Origin: a virus
IMG/VR virus record: IMGVR_UViG_3300008448_000229
Span: 1-39,781 of that record
DNA: 39,781 nucleotides
Direction: 5' to 3' (one strand)
The notes beneath the pieces were generated by a model, which was given only the letters and a program-made list of their open reading frames with translations, was not told the DNA's origin and did not search any database. Numbering within the stretch: the first letter of the stretch is position 1; every line of letters begins with the position of its first letter. Positions 15,191 to 21,630 of this stretch are shown here, piece after piece. The translations under genes and the position numbers were made by a program.

Positions 15191-15628
15191 TTACGCCCCC
15201 ACGCAATCAAAGAGGCTCCGAGCCCGGCAAGCCAGACTCCGAAGGCGAGCAACTTCCTCCCGGTTGCCGTAAGCGTCTGTGAGAGCCAGCCGCGATGCGT
15301 GGACTTCCAGGGTGTTGGCATGGTCGCTGATTTCCTTGGTGATGATGCGCTCAGCGATGCGGGCGCGGGCGGCTTCCAGCGCGTGGATCTCGCAGGCCAG
15401 CACAGCGCGGGCCTCCTTGTTCCAGAGGGCGCGGGCGCGGCGGGCGTTGATCCCGATGAAGGCGGCTGCGCGAGGCAGTGCCGACTTCATGGGCAAGCTG
15501 GGCGCAACGAACTGGATGATGGCCCCGATGTGGCATCGGGCTTGAACTGCAATACTCATGGCAGCGGCCTCGCTGTTGCTGTTGGTGGCCTTGGCTCGTT
15601 GAGCCAAGCGCTCGTTATGCGTTTCCAT
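15191..15628 (-). CDS. Unrecognised helical protein, 145 residues
   Basis: Starts METHNERLAQRAKATNSNSE, with AAGGA nine bases upstream of the ATG; earlier in-frame codons run into the hairpin region and lack a site. The middle segment IGINARRARALWNKEARAVL resembles an HTH recognition pair, and long Ala/Arg-rich helices follow. It starts a second stretch of the leftward operon after the hairpin at 15750-15773. Function unknown. Confidence 0.62.
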   Translation of the reverse strand: METHNERLAQRAKATNSNSEAAAMSIAVQARCHIGAIIQFVAPSLPMKSALPRAAAFIGINARRARALWNKEARAVLACEIHALEAARARIAERIITKEISDHANTLEVHASRLALTDAYGNREEVARLRSLACRARSLFDCVGA

Positions 15629-15677
15629 GTCCTCGGTTCCTTCGGCTGCGATTTTCAGGTCGCAACCGGAGGGGCAC

Positions 15678-15890
15678 ATGGCGTTCATCAGTCTGGGTGA
15701 AGCTCTCGACAGAGTTCTGGAAAAGCTGGCTGTCGAGAGAATGGAAAGGGCGGGCGGCATCAAAGCCGCCCGCAGTTGCGCACCCGCCGAGGGGAGGATT
15801 ACCGGGCGCGGAGACGGTCACGGCAGCACAGCCAAGGCGATGCCGAGAAACACGGTGATCGGGAGGAAGGCGATGAGAAGGGCGAAATAG
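15678..15890 (+). CDS. Possible antisense small gene, 70 residues
   Basis: GGAGGGG five to six bases before an ATG opens MAFISLGEALDRVLEKLAVE, then RMERAGGIKAARS and a basic tail. The first 30 residues form a good amphipathic helix. About half of it lies where no minus-strand gene is seen (15629-15817) and the rest runs antisense over the membrane micropeptide gene. It may equally be chance, since the operon here runs the other way. Confidence 0.3.
   Translation: MAFISLGEALDRVLEKLAVERMERAGGIKAARSCAPAEGRITGRGDGHGSTAKAMPRNTVIGRKAMRRAK
15750..15773 (-). terminator. Strong hairpin in the leftward operon
   Basis: A perfect 9-bp stem (GCGGGCGGC/GCCGCCCGC) around a six-base loop. On the minus strand it is followed only by CCTTTCC, so termination would be weak or partial. 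It separates the cro-side genes from the DnaA-like group and could grade their expression. Confidence 0.45.
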
Positions 15891-15895
15891 GCCAT
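15818..15895 (-). CDS. 25-residue membrane micropeptide
   Basis: The whole protein is one membrane segment: MAYFALLIAFLPITVFLGIA followed by LAVLP. Its ATG overlaps the stop of the GapR-like gene (TGATG), so it would be translated by coupling. Size and hydrophobicity fit tiny phage peptides that act on host membrane proteins. Too short for usual gene finders. A plus-strand counterpart of the same length and design is at 18513-18590. Confidence 0.55.
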   Translation of the reverse strand: MAYFALLIAFLPITVFLGIALAVLP

Positions 15896-16152
15896 CACGC
15901 GGCCCTCTCGTGCACGTGCACACGTGAGGGCGCGGTGACCGCGTTCAGGTACAGATCGCGGATGGCGTCGCGCTCGTCGCGCTCGGCGGCGGGCTTCTCA
16001 AGCTCGCGCACCACCCACTTGATCGCATCCTTGTCAAAGCCGTTGGCCTTCGCCTCGGCGTAGACCTCGGCAATATCGGAAGCGATTGTCTTGCGTTCTT
16101 CCGTGAGCCGCTGGATGCGCTCAACGATGGATTTGATCTGGTGGGGGTCCAT
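15895..16152 (-). CDS. GapR-like / DUF2312 protein
   Basis: An 85-residue protein. KSIVERIQRLTEERKTIASD followed by IAEVYAEAKANGFDKDAIKW matches DUF2312, the family of the alphaproteobacterial nucleoid protein GapR. GapR binds overtwisted, AT-rich DNA and helps replication and chromosome order in Caulobacter. The C-terminus is longer than minimal and includes VTAPSRVHVHERAA. It may organise phage DNA or interfere with host GapR. The ATG overlaps the GIY-YIG stop. The family is almost limited to Alphaproteobacteria, which supports the host call. Confidence 0.85.
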   Translation of the reverse strand: MDPHQIKSIVERIQRLTEERKTIASDIAEVYAEAKANGFDKDAIKWVVRELEKPAAERDERDAIRDLYLNAVTAPSRVHVHERAA

Positions 16153-16559
16153 CACGCTCGCTCCTGCTTGAGTGCTTTTCGGAAGGCGCGGCGCTGAGCC
16201 TGCAATTCCCGCCATTCGGGATCGGCCCATTTGGCTTTTGCGCGGGCGGAGAAGCCGGGCGAAGGGTCGCCAATGCGGATGCCGAGGGCGTCCCAATCGG
16301 GAATGCTATCAACGCCGACGCCGCGCATCTCCGCGACGAAATCCGCAAACTCGCCAGCGACGGAGAACCATTCGCTATGGGCACGAACGGACGCAAAACG
16401 GCGGTGGTAGAGGTACTCCGCCTTTCTCTCGGCGGGCCATTTGGCGATCAGCCGGCAGAGGCTTGGCGAGAACGCCTGAATGCTGGCGGTGCGGGCTTCT
16501 GGCGTGACCGAATATCCGATCTTCACCAAGCCCATCTGGGACTCGACAAGGTACATCAT
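16152..16559 (-). CDS. GIY-YIG domain protein (T5orf172/MUG113 type)
   Basis: A 135-residue protein. MYLVESQMGLVKIGYSVTPE gives the Y-L-V...V-K-I-G-Y start of the T5orf172/MUG113 branch of GIY-YIG nucleases. EYLYHRRFASVRAHSEWF supplies the H..F......EWF part. The C-terminal helix is basic (RAKAKWADPEWRELQAQRRA). These domains are nucleases or DNA-binding parts of anti-repressors. Second gene of the leftward operon, right after the Cro-like gene, with overlapping start and stop. Start may be the first or second of two adjacent ATGs. Confidence 0.8.
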   Translation of the reverse strand: MMYLVESQMGLVKIGYSVTPEARTASIQAFSPSLCRLIAKWPAERKAEYLYHRRFASVRAHSEWFSVAGEFADFVAEMRGVGVDSIPDWDALGIRIGDPSPGFSARAKAKWADPEWRELQAQRRAFRKALKQERA

Positions 16560-16786
16560 GCCGCCACCTGCCTGCCGCGAAGCGGAGGGGTGTCTCGCAT
16601 GAAGGATCTGACTTGCTCAGCGGTCTCCGGCCAGATCCGAGCGGGTTTGCCCTCGGATGTTGCTGAGCGAAGACGGTCAACGAACTTCCAGTTGCCAACG
16701 GCACGCTGTCCGAACGTCTTGGCGGAGAGCCGATGAGCGCGGCAGTAAGCCTCGATATCGGCAAGAAGGGCGGCTGTGTCTGTCAT
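16556..16786 (-). CDS. Cro-like regulator, first gene of the leftward operon
   Basis: A 76-residue protein: LADIEAYCRAHRLSAKTFGQ, then RAVGNWKFVDRLRS and a C-terminal ETAEQVRSFMRD. The pattern (AYC....S..TFG..A..N..FV..LR) is known from small lambda-repressor-like HTH proteins of alphaproteobacterial prophages. Its place, divergent from the CI-type repressor and first behind an operator-bearing promoter, is the place of Cro. The putative -10 box ends seven bases before the ATG, so the mRNA would be leaderless or nearly so, and no ribosome site is seen. Confidence 0.75.
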   Translation of the reverse strand: MTDTAALLADIEAYCRAHRLSAKTFGQRAVGNWKFVDRLRSATSEGKPARIWPETAEQVRSFMRDTPPLRGRQVAA

Positions 16787-16793
16787 GCCGTCT

Positions 16794-16822
16794 ATGTAAT
16801 CGGCAATTGCCGATCATGTCAA
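16794..16822 (-). promoter_or_regulatory. Putative leftward early promoter with repressor operator
   Basis: On the minus strand TTGACA (16822-16817), a 17-base spacer and TTACAT (16799-16794) form a good sigma-70-type promoter for the Cro-like gene. The 16-bp perfect palindrome ATCGGCAATTGCCGAT (16799-16814) lies almost exactly in the spacer, so repressor binding would block polymerase. The same 18 bases CGGCAATTGCCGATCATG recur at 17614. Confidence 0.75.
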
Positions 16823-16872
16823 CAGGCAATCCGCTTATCGCCAAGCAGGGCGATTCAGCACATAGGGGATTT

Positions 16873-17547
16873 ATGAACGACGACTGGCGCGAGAGGCTGA
16901 TCGAGGCGATTGAGGCGAAGGGCCTCAACATGAAATCCGCGTCTGTCGGCGCGGGCCTTGAGGCTGGCGCGGTCTATGACATTTCGCGCGGTCGCGACCC
17001 CAGCTTCACAAAGATGGTGAGGCTCGCACAGGCCCATGGTTTTTCATTAGACAGCTTATCAGGTAGCCCCCACATTGAGCCCGTTCGCTCAGGGGGAATA
17101 CCAGTGAAGGGACAAGTCGCCGCCGGCGTCTGGCACGAACTGGAAAGCTCAGACACAGAGCCTTTCGAGCCCCTGCCCGTCGCTTTGGATATGCGCTACC
17201 CAGCCGAAGCTCAGTACGGCCTTGTTGTTCGCGGAAGTTCCATCAACCGATTTGCCTCTGCGGGCGACGTTCTGGTTTGCCTAGACCTGGGGATGACCGG
17301 CCTGCAAATTGCCGACGACGACATGGTTGTGGTCGAGCGGATCAAGCACCAGGCCGGGCTTCGCGAGGTAACTGCAAAGAGGGTTAAATTTCTGGATGAC
17401 GGGGTGGAGCTGTGGCCCGACAGCGACGATCCGGCATTCCAGACACCAGTCCTGATCCATCGGGGAGAAGCGAACACCGAGGATGACGGCATAAGGATTA
17501 TCGCCCGCGTTGAATGGGCGTTCAAATCTCCGCGAAATCGGAGATAA
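16873..17547 (+). CDS. CI/LexA-type phage repressor
   Basis: A 224-residue repressor of lytic genes. The N-terminal HTH (about 5-62) includes IEAKGLNMKSASVGAGLEAG and VYDISRGRDPSFTKMVRLAQ. The S24 self-cleaving domain follows: the cut site is likely Ala84-Gly85 in QVAAGVW, the nucleophile is Ser123 (or Ser122) in VVRGSSINRF, and the base is Lys169 in EVTAKRVKF. DNA damage would thus induce the phage through RecA. The ATG at 16873 has AGGGGA upstream; an in-frame ATG at 16816 lies at the operator edge and lacks a site. Three operator copies flank the gene, and a terminator follows it. Confidence 0.93.
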   Translation: MNDDWRERLIEAIEAKGLNMKSASVGAGLEAGAVYDISRGRDPSFTKMVRLAQAHGFSLDSLSGSPHIEPVRSGGIPVKGQVAAGVWHELESSDTEPFEPLPVALDMRYPAEAQYGLVVRGSSINRFASAGDVLVCLDLGMTGLQIADDDMVVVERIKHQAGLREVTAKRVKFLDDGVELWPDSDDPAFQTPVLIHRGEANTEDDGIRIIARVEWAFKSPRNRR

Positions 17548-17572
17548 GCAGCTCAAATTTTGGCCTATGCCG

Positions 17573-17599
17573 CCCGCCCTCACCGGCGGGTTTCTTTTT
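17573..17599 (+). terminator. Terminator after the repressor
   Basis: CCCGCC-CTCACC-GGCGGG then TTTCTTTTT on the plus strand. The hairpin is the same 18 bases as the minus-strand terminator before the capsid gene. It keeps repressor transcripts out of the rightward operon. Confidence 0.9.
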
Positions 17600-17612
17600 G
17601 CCTGAAAATAAT

Positions 17613-17626
17613 TCGGCAATTGCCGA
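17613..17626. promoter_or_regulatory. Repressor operator, middle copy
   Basis: TCGGCAATTGCCGA, a perfect palindrome, shares 18 bases (through ATCATG) with the leftward operator. Its centre is 34 bases from that of the next copy, so repressor dimers could bind both cooperatively upstream of the rightward promoter. Confidence 0.75.
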
Positions 17627-17635
17627 TCATGGCAC

Positions 17636-17664
17636 TTTACATCTAATCGGCAATTGCCTATTGT
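17636..17664 (+). promoter_or_regulatory. Putative rightward early promoter with repressor operator
   Basis: TTTACA (17636-17641), a 17-base spacer and TATTGT (17659-17664) precede the first gene of the rightward operon. The third operator, CGGCAATTGCCT (17648-17659), one mismatch from the palindrome, fills the spacer. The layout is the same as in the leftward promoter. Confidence 0.7.
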
Positions 17665-17691
17665 CTCCCCATCGAACAGGGGAACAAGCCA

Positions 17692-17931
17692 ATGACCGCG
17701 ACGACCACCAAGCCCCTCGTCAGCCGCGACTTTCTGATGCGCGTTCTCGTCAGCATCCAGAACGTCCCCGGCAACTGGGAGCGAGACATCGTGACCTTCT
17801 CAGCCTTCCTCGATGACAGCGAGCTGGCCGACCACATCCTGCGCGAGTTTGGCAAGCTGCCTGACGCCTCTCGTCGCCTCGTTTTCGAGACGACACGTGA
17901 GCGCCGCGCCTCCCTCGACATCGCCGCCTGA
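17692..17931 (+). CDS. First gene of the rightward early operon, 79 residues
   Basis: MTATTTKPLVSRDFLMRVLV leads into SIQNVPGNWERDIVTFSAFL and a helix with LADHILREFGKLPDASRRLV. AGGGGA lies about nine bases upstream. As the first gene after the repressor-controlled promoter it would be made at once on infection or induction. No family recognised; size and helical make-up are those of small host-interaction or regulatory proteins. Confidence 0.7.
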   Translation: MTATTTKPLVSRDFLMRVLVSIQNVPGNWERDIVTFSAFLDDSELADHILREFGKLPDASRRLVFETTRERRASLDIAA

Positions 17932-17944
17932 AGGGACACAGCCA

Positions 17945-18289
17945 ATGCCCTACCGCCACGAATACACGACGACCTTCACCCTCGGCAGCCATGAGCGCGA
18001 CGTGGTGATCCAGTACACCGTCACGCCCGGCTGGGAAGGTGACAGGACCGATCCCGGCTATCCGGCAGAGGTCAGCATCGAGCGCGTCGAGATCGAGGTT
18101 CAGTCGGTCGAGCGCTTCGGCAAGCCGACCGTCAAGACATTCGAGCCCGCCCCGCAGTGGCTGATCGACATCATCTCGAACTGCCCGGACCTCGATAGCG
18201 AAATGCTGTGCGAGGCAGGCGAAGACGAGATCGCCGCAGCCGACGCCGCCGCAGAGATGCGCTGGGAAGACGCGAGGATGGGGCTATGA
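17945..18289 (+). CDS. Unrecognised early protein, 114 residues
   Basis: MPYRHEYTTTFTLGSHERDV opens a beta-rich half with VVIQYTVTPGWEGDRTDPGY and VSIERVEIEVQSVERFGK. An acidic helical half follows with LIDIISNCPDLDSEMLCEAG. This outline resembles small prophage proteins found beside recombination genes. The TGA overlaps the next ATG (ATGA). Function unknown. Confidence 0.7.
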   Translation: MPYRHEYTTTFTLGSHERDVVIQYTVTPGWEGDRTDPGYPAEVSIERVEIEVQSVERFGKPTVKTFEPAPQWLIDIISNCPDLDSEMLCEAGEDEIAAADAAAEMRWEDARMGL

Positions 18290-18516
18290 CCCGCCCCGCC
18301 ACCCGCGAGCGCAAAGAGCGCTTCATCAGCAGCTTCGACGCCTACAGCTTCTCGATGAAGACGGCGCTGACAGCGATCAGCAACCGGATCGAGCGCGAGG
18401 GCCTTTCCTGGCTCACCGACGATCAGCTCTCCGACATTACCGAGGACGTTGTGGAGGCTGTCGTCTCCAGCCAGCGCCGGATGATCCGCAATCGCAACAT
18501 CAGGAGGGTGGCATGA
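18286..18516 (+). CDS. Unrecognised early protein, 76 residues
   Basis: MTRPATRERKERFISSFDAY begins a basic, helical protein with SISNRIEREGLSWL-like helices (actual segment TAISNRIEREGLSWLTDDQL) and a C-terminal Arg-rich tail (SSQRRMIRNRNIRRVA). It is coupled to both neighbours through ATGA overlaps. The basic tail suggests nucleic-acid contact. Function unknown. Confidence 0.65.
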   Translation: MTRPATRERKERFISSFDAYSFSMKTALTAISNRIEREGLSWLTDDQLSDITEDVVEAVVSSQRRMIRNRNIRRVA

Positions 18517-18590
18517 GCCGCGTCTTCGAAGGGGCCTCTCTCGTTTGGCTGATGGGTGTCGTGGCCGCGTTCTGGTGGATTACGCCGTGA
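18513..18590 (+). CDS. 25-residue membrane micropeptide
   Basis: MSRVFEGASLVWLMGVVAAF followed by WWITP: a single membrane segment after a short charged start. GGAGGG lies five bases upstream, and the ATG overlaps the previous stop. The stop overlaps the next GTG (GTGA). A separate tiny hydrophobic gene in a coupled chain, like 15818-15895. Target unknown. Confidence 0.6.
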   Translation: MSRVFEGASLVWLMGVVAAFWWITP

Positions 18591-18748
18591 GCGCCAACGC
18601 GATCCTCACAATCTGCCTCGGGTTCATGGCGGGCGCGAATGGCTATCTCGCGCTCACCGATGGAGCCCTTGTCAGCGCCTTCGTTTGCGGCGGCTGCCTG
18701 AGCAGTTTTCTGCATGGGCTGGTTCGTCTTTGGGGCGAGCGCCCATGA
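18587..18748 (+). CDS. Small membrane protein, 53 residues, GTG start
   Basis: Starts (GTG) SANAILTICLGFMAGANGYL and continues with ALVSAFVCGGCLSSFLHGL and a basic end RLWGERP. Two membrane segments with small-residue packing motifs (GFMAGANG, CGGC) suggest a hairpin in the inner membrane. The GTG overlaps the micropeptide stop, and its own stop overlaps the next ATG. Function unknown. Confidence 0.6.
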   Translation: MSANAILTICLGFMAGANGYLALTDGALVSAFVCGGCLSSFLHGLVRLWGERP

Positions 18749-18885
18749 CCCGCCGCAAGACCCTCACCTTCACCCGCAGAGCCATCACGATCTCCGCAAG
18801 AGCCGATGAGCTGCTGCGCATTGCGAAACTCAAGGCGCTGGCTGCCGAACTTGGCAAGAGCGTCAAGGTCAAGGAAGCCCGATGA
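18745..18885 (+). CDS. 46-residue basic protein
   Basis: MTRRKTLTFTRRAITISARA, then DELLRIAKLKALAAELGKSV and a basic end. A beta-turn start and one amphipathic helix; very basic. Coupled by ATGA overlaps at both ends. It could bind RNA or DNA; nothing more can be said. Confidence 0.55.
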   Translation: MTRRKTLTFTRRAITISARADELLRIAKLKALAAELGKSVKVKEAR

Positions 18886-19034
18886 CAAGCGCATCCATCC
18901 AACTCGCGATGAAGCCGCAGATGGCGATTGTGTACCTCGCCGTCGCCGCTGACCGCCGCCGCGCAGGGCTTTTCGATGAGGCCCGCATCGCCATCCGCAC
19001 TTCGCGCATCTTCGACAAGCCGAGGCTCCCATGA
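18882..19034 (+). CDS. 50-residue helical protein
   Basis: MTSASIQLAMKPQMAIVYLA, then VAADRRRAGLFDEARIAIRT and a basic end KPRLP. Two helices. Its ATG overlaps the previous stop and its stop overlaps the Gp157 start, so it belongs to the recombination transcript. No family recognised. Confidence 0.6.
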   Translation: MTSASIQLAMKPQMAIVYLAVAADRRRAGLFDEARIAIRTSRIFDKPRLP

Positions 19035-19528
19035 ACCCCGCTCTCGTTTCCCGCGTCGTTCGCGAAATCACCGACCTCCTGGCCGTCTATCCTGAGCTTG
19101 CCGAGGACGAGACGCTGCGCGCCGACACGCTTGAAGGCGCGACCGATATCAACGGCATCCTCGCCAAGCTCGTTCAGGAGCGCGAGGCGGCTTACGGCAT
19201 GGCCGAGGGCGTCAAGGTGCCGGTGGATGATCTCCGCCAGCGCAAGGCCCGTCTGGAGCGCCGTGGCGATGGCTACGGCGAGGCCATCGAGCGCGTGATG
19301 AACGCGGCGGGTCTGTCCAAGGTCATCCTGCCGAACGCGACGCTCTCGATCAGCAATGCGCCGCCGTCCGTCACCGTCGCTGACGAGCAGGCCGTCCCCG
19401 ATCAGTTCTGGCGCGTGAAGCGCGAGATCGACAAGCCCGCCATCAACGCCGCCGTCAAGGCTGGCGAGGAAATCCCCGGCGTTGCCGTCAGCAACGGTTC
19501 CACGCGGCTCACAGTGCGAGTTCGATAA
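19031..19528 (+). CDS. Gp157-like protein
   Basis: A 165-residue member of the siphovirus Gp157 family. The N-terminus is helical with ETLRADTLEGATDINGILAK (consensus acidic-D-T-L-E) and a coiled coil with DDLRQRKARLERRGDGYGEA. The C-terminus follows the family ending: LPNATLSISNAPPSVTVADE, then VPDQFWRVKREIDKPAINAA, and GEEIPGVAV. In Streptococcus phages Gp157 was linked to phage resistance, but its mechanism is open. It lies just before the annealing protein, a common pairing. Confidence 0.88.
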   Translation: MNPALVSRVVREITDLLAVYPELAEDETLRADTLEGATDINGILAKLVQEREAAYGMAEGVKVPVDDLRQRKARLERRGDGYGEAIERVMNAAGLSKVILPNATLSISNAPPSVTVADEQAVPDQFWRVKREIDKPAINAAVKAGEEIPGVAVSNGSTRLTVRVR

Positions 19529-20274
19529 TGACCGACAACCTTGCTATCTGGAACACGCTTGGCCGCACCAGCCCCGACCAGACAAAGGGCTTTTCGAGGG
19601 CCGGCGGCTTTCGCGGGACGGCGGTTAAGCCCGTCTACACCGAGCAGAAGATGACGGAGCTGTTTGGGCCTTGCGGCATCGGCTGGGGCTTCACCGAGCC
19701 GACATTCCAGCTTGTGCCGGGCTCCGATGGGCAGACCGCCGTCTATTGCTGGCTGTCGCTCTGGTACGTCCATGAGGGCGCGCGCTCGCAGTCGATCCCT
19801 GGCGTTGGCGGTGACATGGTTGTCGTCAAGCAATCTTCCGGCCTTCGCACCGATGACGAGGCATTCAAGAAGGCTTTTACCGACGCCATCGGCAACGCCA
19901 TGAAACACATTGGCATGTCGGCAGACGTTCACATGGGCCGCTTCGATGACAGCAAGTATGTCAACGATCTGCGCCGCGAGGATGCCGAAGCCAACACCAA
20001 TCCCGCGCCCTCACAGGCACGGGTCACGCCCGCTAACCATCCCGTCACTCGCACTGACACCGGCCCTGCGGGCGTGCCTCTTTCCGTCACCGAGCGCATG
20101 ATCGCGGCGCTCGATGGCTTTGACGATGCGCATGCCGTCTTCGCCTGGTGGAACAACGCCAAGGTGCAGGAAGCCTACAGCGGGCTTTCCGAGGCAGCAA
20201 AGATGTCGGTGGACGCGGCTCGCAAGCGCCGGATCGACATCATTGAAGGCCCGGCACAGGAGGCGGCGGAATGA
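19528..20274 (+). CDS. Rad52-type single-strand annealing protein
   Basis: A 248-residue recombinase. GTAVKPVYTEQKMTELFGPC GIGWGF is a Rad52-fold start, with strands YCWLSLWYVHEGA and a loop VGGDMVVVKQSS. The helix DDEAFKKAFTDAIGNAMKHI followed by GMSADVHMGRFDDSKYV mirrors the Rad52 segment that binds DNA. It would anneal single strands during phage recombination or concatemer formation. A linker and a C-terminal helical tail (DAHAVFAWWNNAKVQEAYSG) resemble partner-binding tails. The TAATG overlap couples it to Gp157, and NinB follows. Confidence 0.78.
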   Translation: MTDNLAIWNTLGRTSPDQTKGFSRAGGFRGTAVKPVYTEQKMTELFGPCGIGWGFTEPTFQLVPGSDGQTAVYCWLSLWYVHEGARSQSIPGVGGDMVVVKQSSGLRTDDEAFKKAFTDAIGNAMKHIGMSADVHMGRFDDSKYVNDLRREDAEANTNPAPSQARVTPANHPVTRTDTGPAGVPLSVTERMIAALDGFDDAHAVFAWWNNAKVQEAYSGLSEAAKMSVDAARKRRIDIIEGPAQEAAE

Positions 20275-20669
20275 GCCGCCGCACCATCGTCATTCGGTCG
20301 CCCGCCGACCGCTCGCAAGTCACCCGTTGGGCAATGAACGTGCCTGTCGGGACATCCATCGAGTTCAAGGCCGCGCGCCGGTCTGTAGACCAAAATGCAA
20401 AGTTATGGGCGGCTCTGCACGATGTCAGCCGGCAGGTCGATTGGTACGGGCAGAAGCTCGCGCCTGAGGACTGGAAAGATGTCTTCACCGCCTCGCTGCG
20501 GCGGGTGCGAGTGGTGCCCGGCCTTGATGCTGGAACTTTCGTTCCTCTGGGCATGCGGACATCGGACATGACGAAGGTCGAGTTCAGCGACCTGCTGGAA
20601 CTCATCATGGCCTTCGGTGCTGAGCGCGGCGTCCAATTTAACGACAGCGAGGCTCGCGATGCGGCGTGA
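20271..20669 (+). CDS. ninB: NinB family recombination protein
   Basis: A 132-residue protein of the NinB/Orf family. R.RSVDQNAKLWAALHDVSR (within AARRSVDQNAKLWAALHDVS) and KLAPEDWKDVFTASLRRVRV are the family core, followed by MRTSDMTKVEFSDLLELIMA near the end. Lambda Orf helps load recombinases at single-strand DNA coated with SSB. The gene overlaps the annealing protein's stop by four bases and the HNH gene by 11, so the three form a recombination set. Confidence 0.92.
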   Translation: MSRRTIVIRSPADRSQVTRWAMNVPVGTSIEFKAARRSVDQNAKLWAALHDVSRQVDWYGQKLAPEDWKDVFTASLRRVRVVPGLDAGTFVPLGMRTSDMTKVEFSDLLELIMAFGAERGVQFNDSEARDAA

Positions 20670-21057
20670 GTTTTCGCGCGCCCAAAAGGCTCAGATGCTC
20701 AAGCGCGCCAGCAACGCGAGCGGGCTCATCTTCTGCGAGGGATGCGGCCTCAACATCACCGGCAAGGCCGTCGAGTTCGATCACATCATCATGGAAGCCA
20801 TGGTGGTGGACAAGAGCAAGCCGCTGACCATCGAGGACGGCAAGGCCCTTGGGCGTGATTGCTGCCACCGAGCGCCCGGCGGGAAGACGGCACAGGATCT
20901 AGCCGCGCTCGCCAAGGCCAAGAGACGCGAGGCGGATCACCTCCGCATCGCCAAGCCCCCTTCACTACGCAGCGCAGGGTTCGCCCCTAGGGCAGCGCAG
21001 CGCAAAGCCAGCGCACCACTCATGAAGCAATTGCCGCCACGTCGAGGTTTCCCATGA
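20659..21057 (+). CDS. HNH nuclease-like protein of the recombination set
   Basis: A 132-residue protein. MRREFSRAQKAQMLKRASNA leads to a zinc-binding FCEGCGLNI and the HNH core VEFDHIIMEAMVV, with GRDCCHRAPGGKTAQDLAA completing the metal site. The C-terminus is basic and disordered. In lambdoid phages NinB is often followed by NinG or an HNH protein, so a junction or flap nuclease role is likely. The ATG was set at 20659, inside the NinB end; upstream codons belong to the NinB frame region. Confidence 0.78.
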   Translation: MRREFSRAQKAQMLKRASNASGLIFCEGCGLNITGKAVEFDHIIMEAMVVDKSKPLTIEDGKALGRDCCHRAPGGKTAQDLAALAKAKRREADHLRIAKPPSLRSAGFAPRAAQRKASAPLMKQLPPRRGFP

Positions 21058-21263
21058 TCCTCTACATCGCCACCGAGACCAGGGCGGACGCAGAGAAGCG
21101 CGCAGAGGCTATCCGCTCAGGTCGCATTCCCTGCCTTCGTATTTACGAGACGAGAGAGGCCGCAGAGGCTTGGGCTGCGTCCATGAACGCCATCCACACA
21201 GACAAGCGCACTGTGTTCGAGATCAGCATTCCAACAGAGCAACAGGAGAGGGACGCAGCATGA
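21054..21263 (+). CDS. Unrecognised small protein, 69 residues
   Basis: MILYIATETRADAEKRAEAI, then RSGRIPCLRIYETREAAEAW. A strand-helix-strand-helix outline with acidic C-terminus. It overlaps both neighbours by four bases. Possibly a small alpha/beta protein that binds a host factor; nothing more is visible. Confidence 0.62.
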   Translation: MILYIATETRADAEKRAEAIRSGRIPCLRIYETREAAEAWAASMNAIHTDKRTVFEISIPTEQQERDAA

Positions 21264-21511
21264 GCGACGTTGTTTGGCTTCGCGACCGGGACGGGACAGG
21301 CAGCATGCATGCCTGCGCTCACGGCGACCCGGGTTCTGTCGCGTATGCGCCGGCAGATGATTTTGTCGTCGTGCTGGACGCATTGAAGGAAATGGTGCGC
21401 TGGCACGCCAAACGCGGCGGGCCTGATGATCTTCCCCTTGGCGAGGACGAGCAAGATCCCGAGGTGGCGCAGGCCATGAGGGCAATTGCACGTGCAGAGG
21501 GCCGCACATGA
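21260..21511 (+). CDS. Unrecognised small acidic protein, 83 residues
   Basis: MSDVVWLRDRDGTGSMHACA continues with YAPADDFVVVLDALKEMVRW and a helical acidic end. The ATG overlaps the previous stop; GGAGAGG lies upstream. No family recognised; a member of the coupled small-gene chain. Confidence 0.62.
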   Translation: MSDVVWLRDRDGTGSMHACAHGDPGSVAYAPADDFVVVLDALKEMVRWHAKRGGPDDLPLGEDEQDPEVAQAMRAIARAEGRT

Positions 21512-21630
21512 CCGCCGCAGCATGGGCAGCCATCACCGTCTTGTTTCTCTCCTTCGTGGTTTGGGTGACAGCTCGCGTTCTGTTCCCTGAGCCTATTGTG
21601 GATCGACATGAACAGGGAGATGACCTGTGA
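21508..21630 (+). CDS. 40-residue single-pass membrane protein
   Basis: MTAAAWAAITVLFLSFVVWV is a membrane helix; TARVLFPEPIVDRHEQGDDL is a charged tail. Coupled to both neighbours by ATGA and TGATG overlaps. One of several tiny membrane proteins in the early operons. Confidence 0.55.
   Translation: MTAAAWAAITVLFLSFVVWVTARVLFPEPIVDRHEQGDDL

Noticed and set aside
21027-21036. GCAATTGCCG, a partial CI operator, inside the HNH gene
   Set aside because: Only 10 of 12 bases of the palindrome, within coding sequence and not at a promoter.
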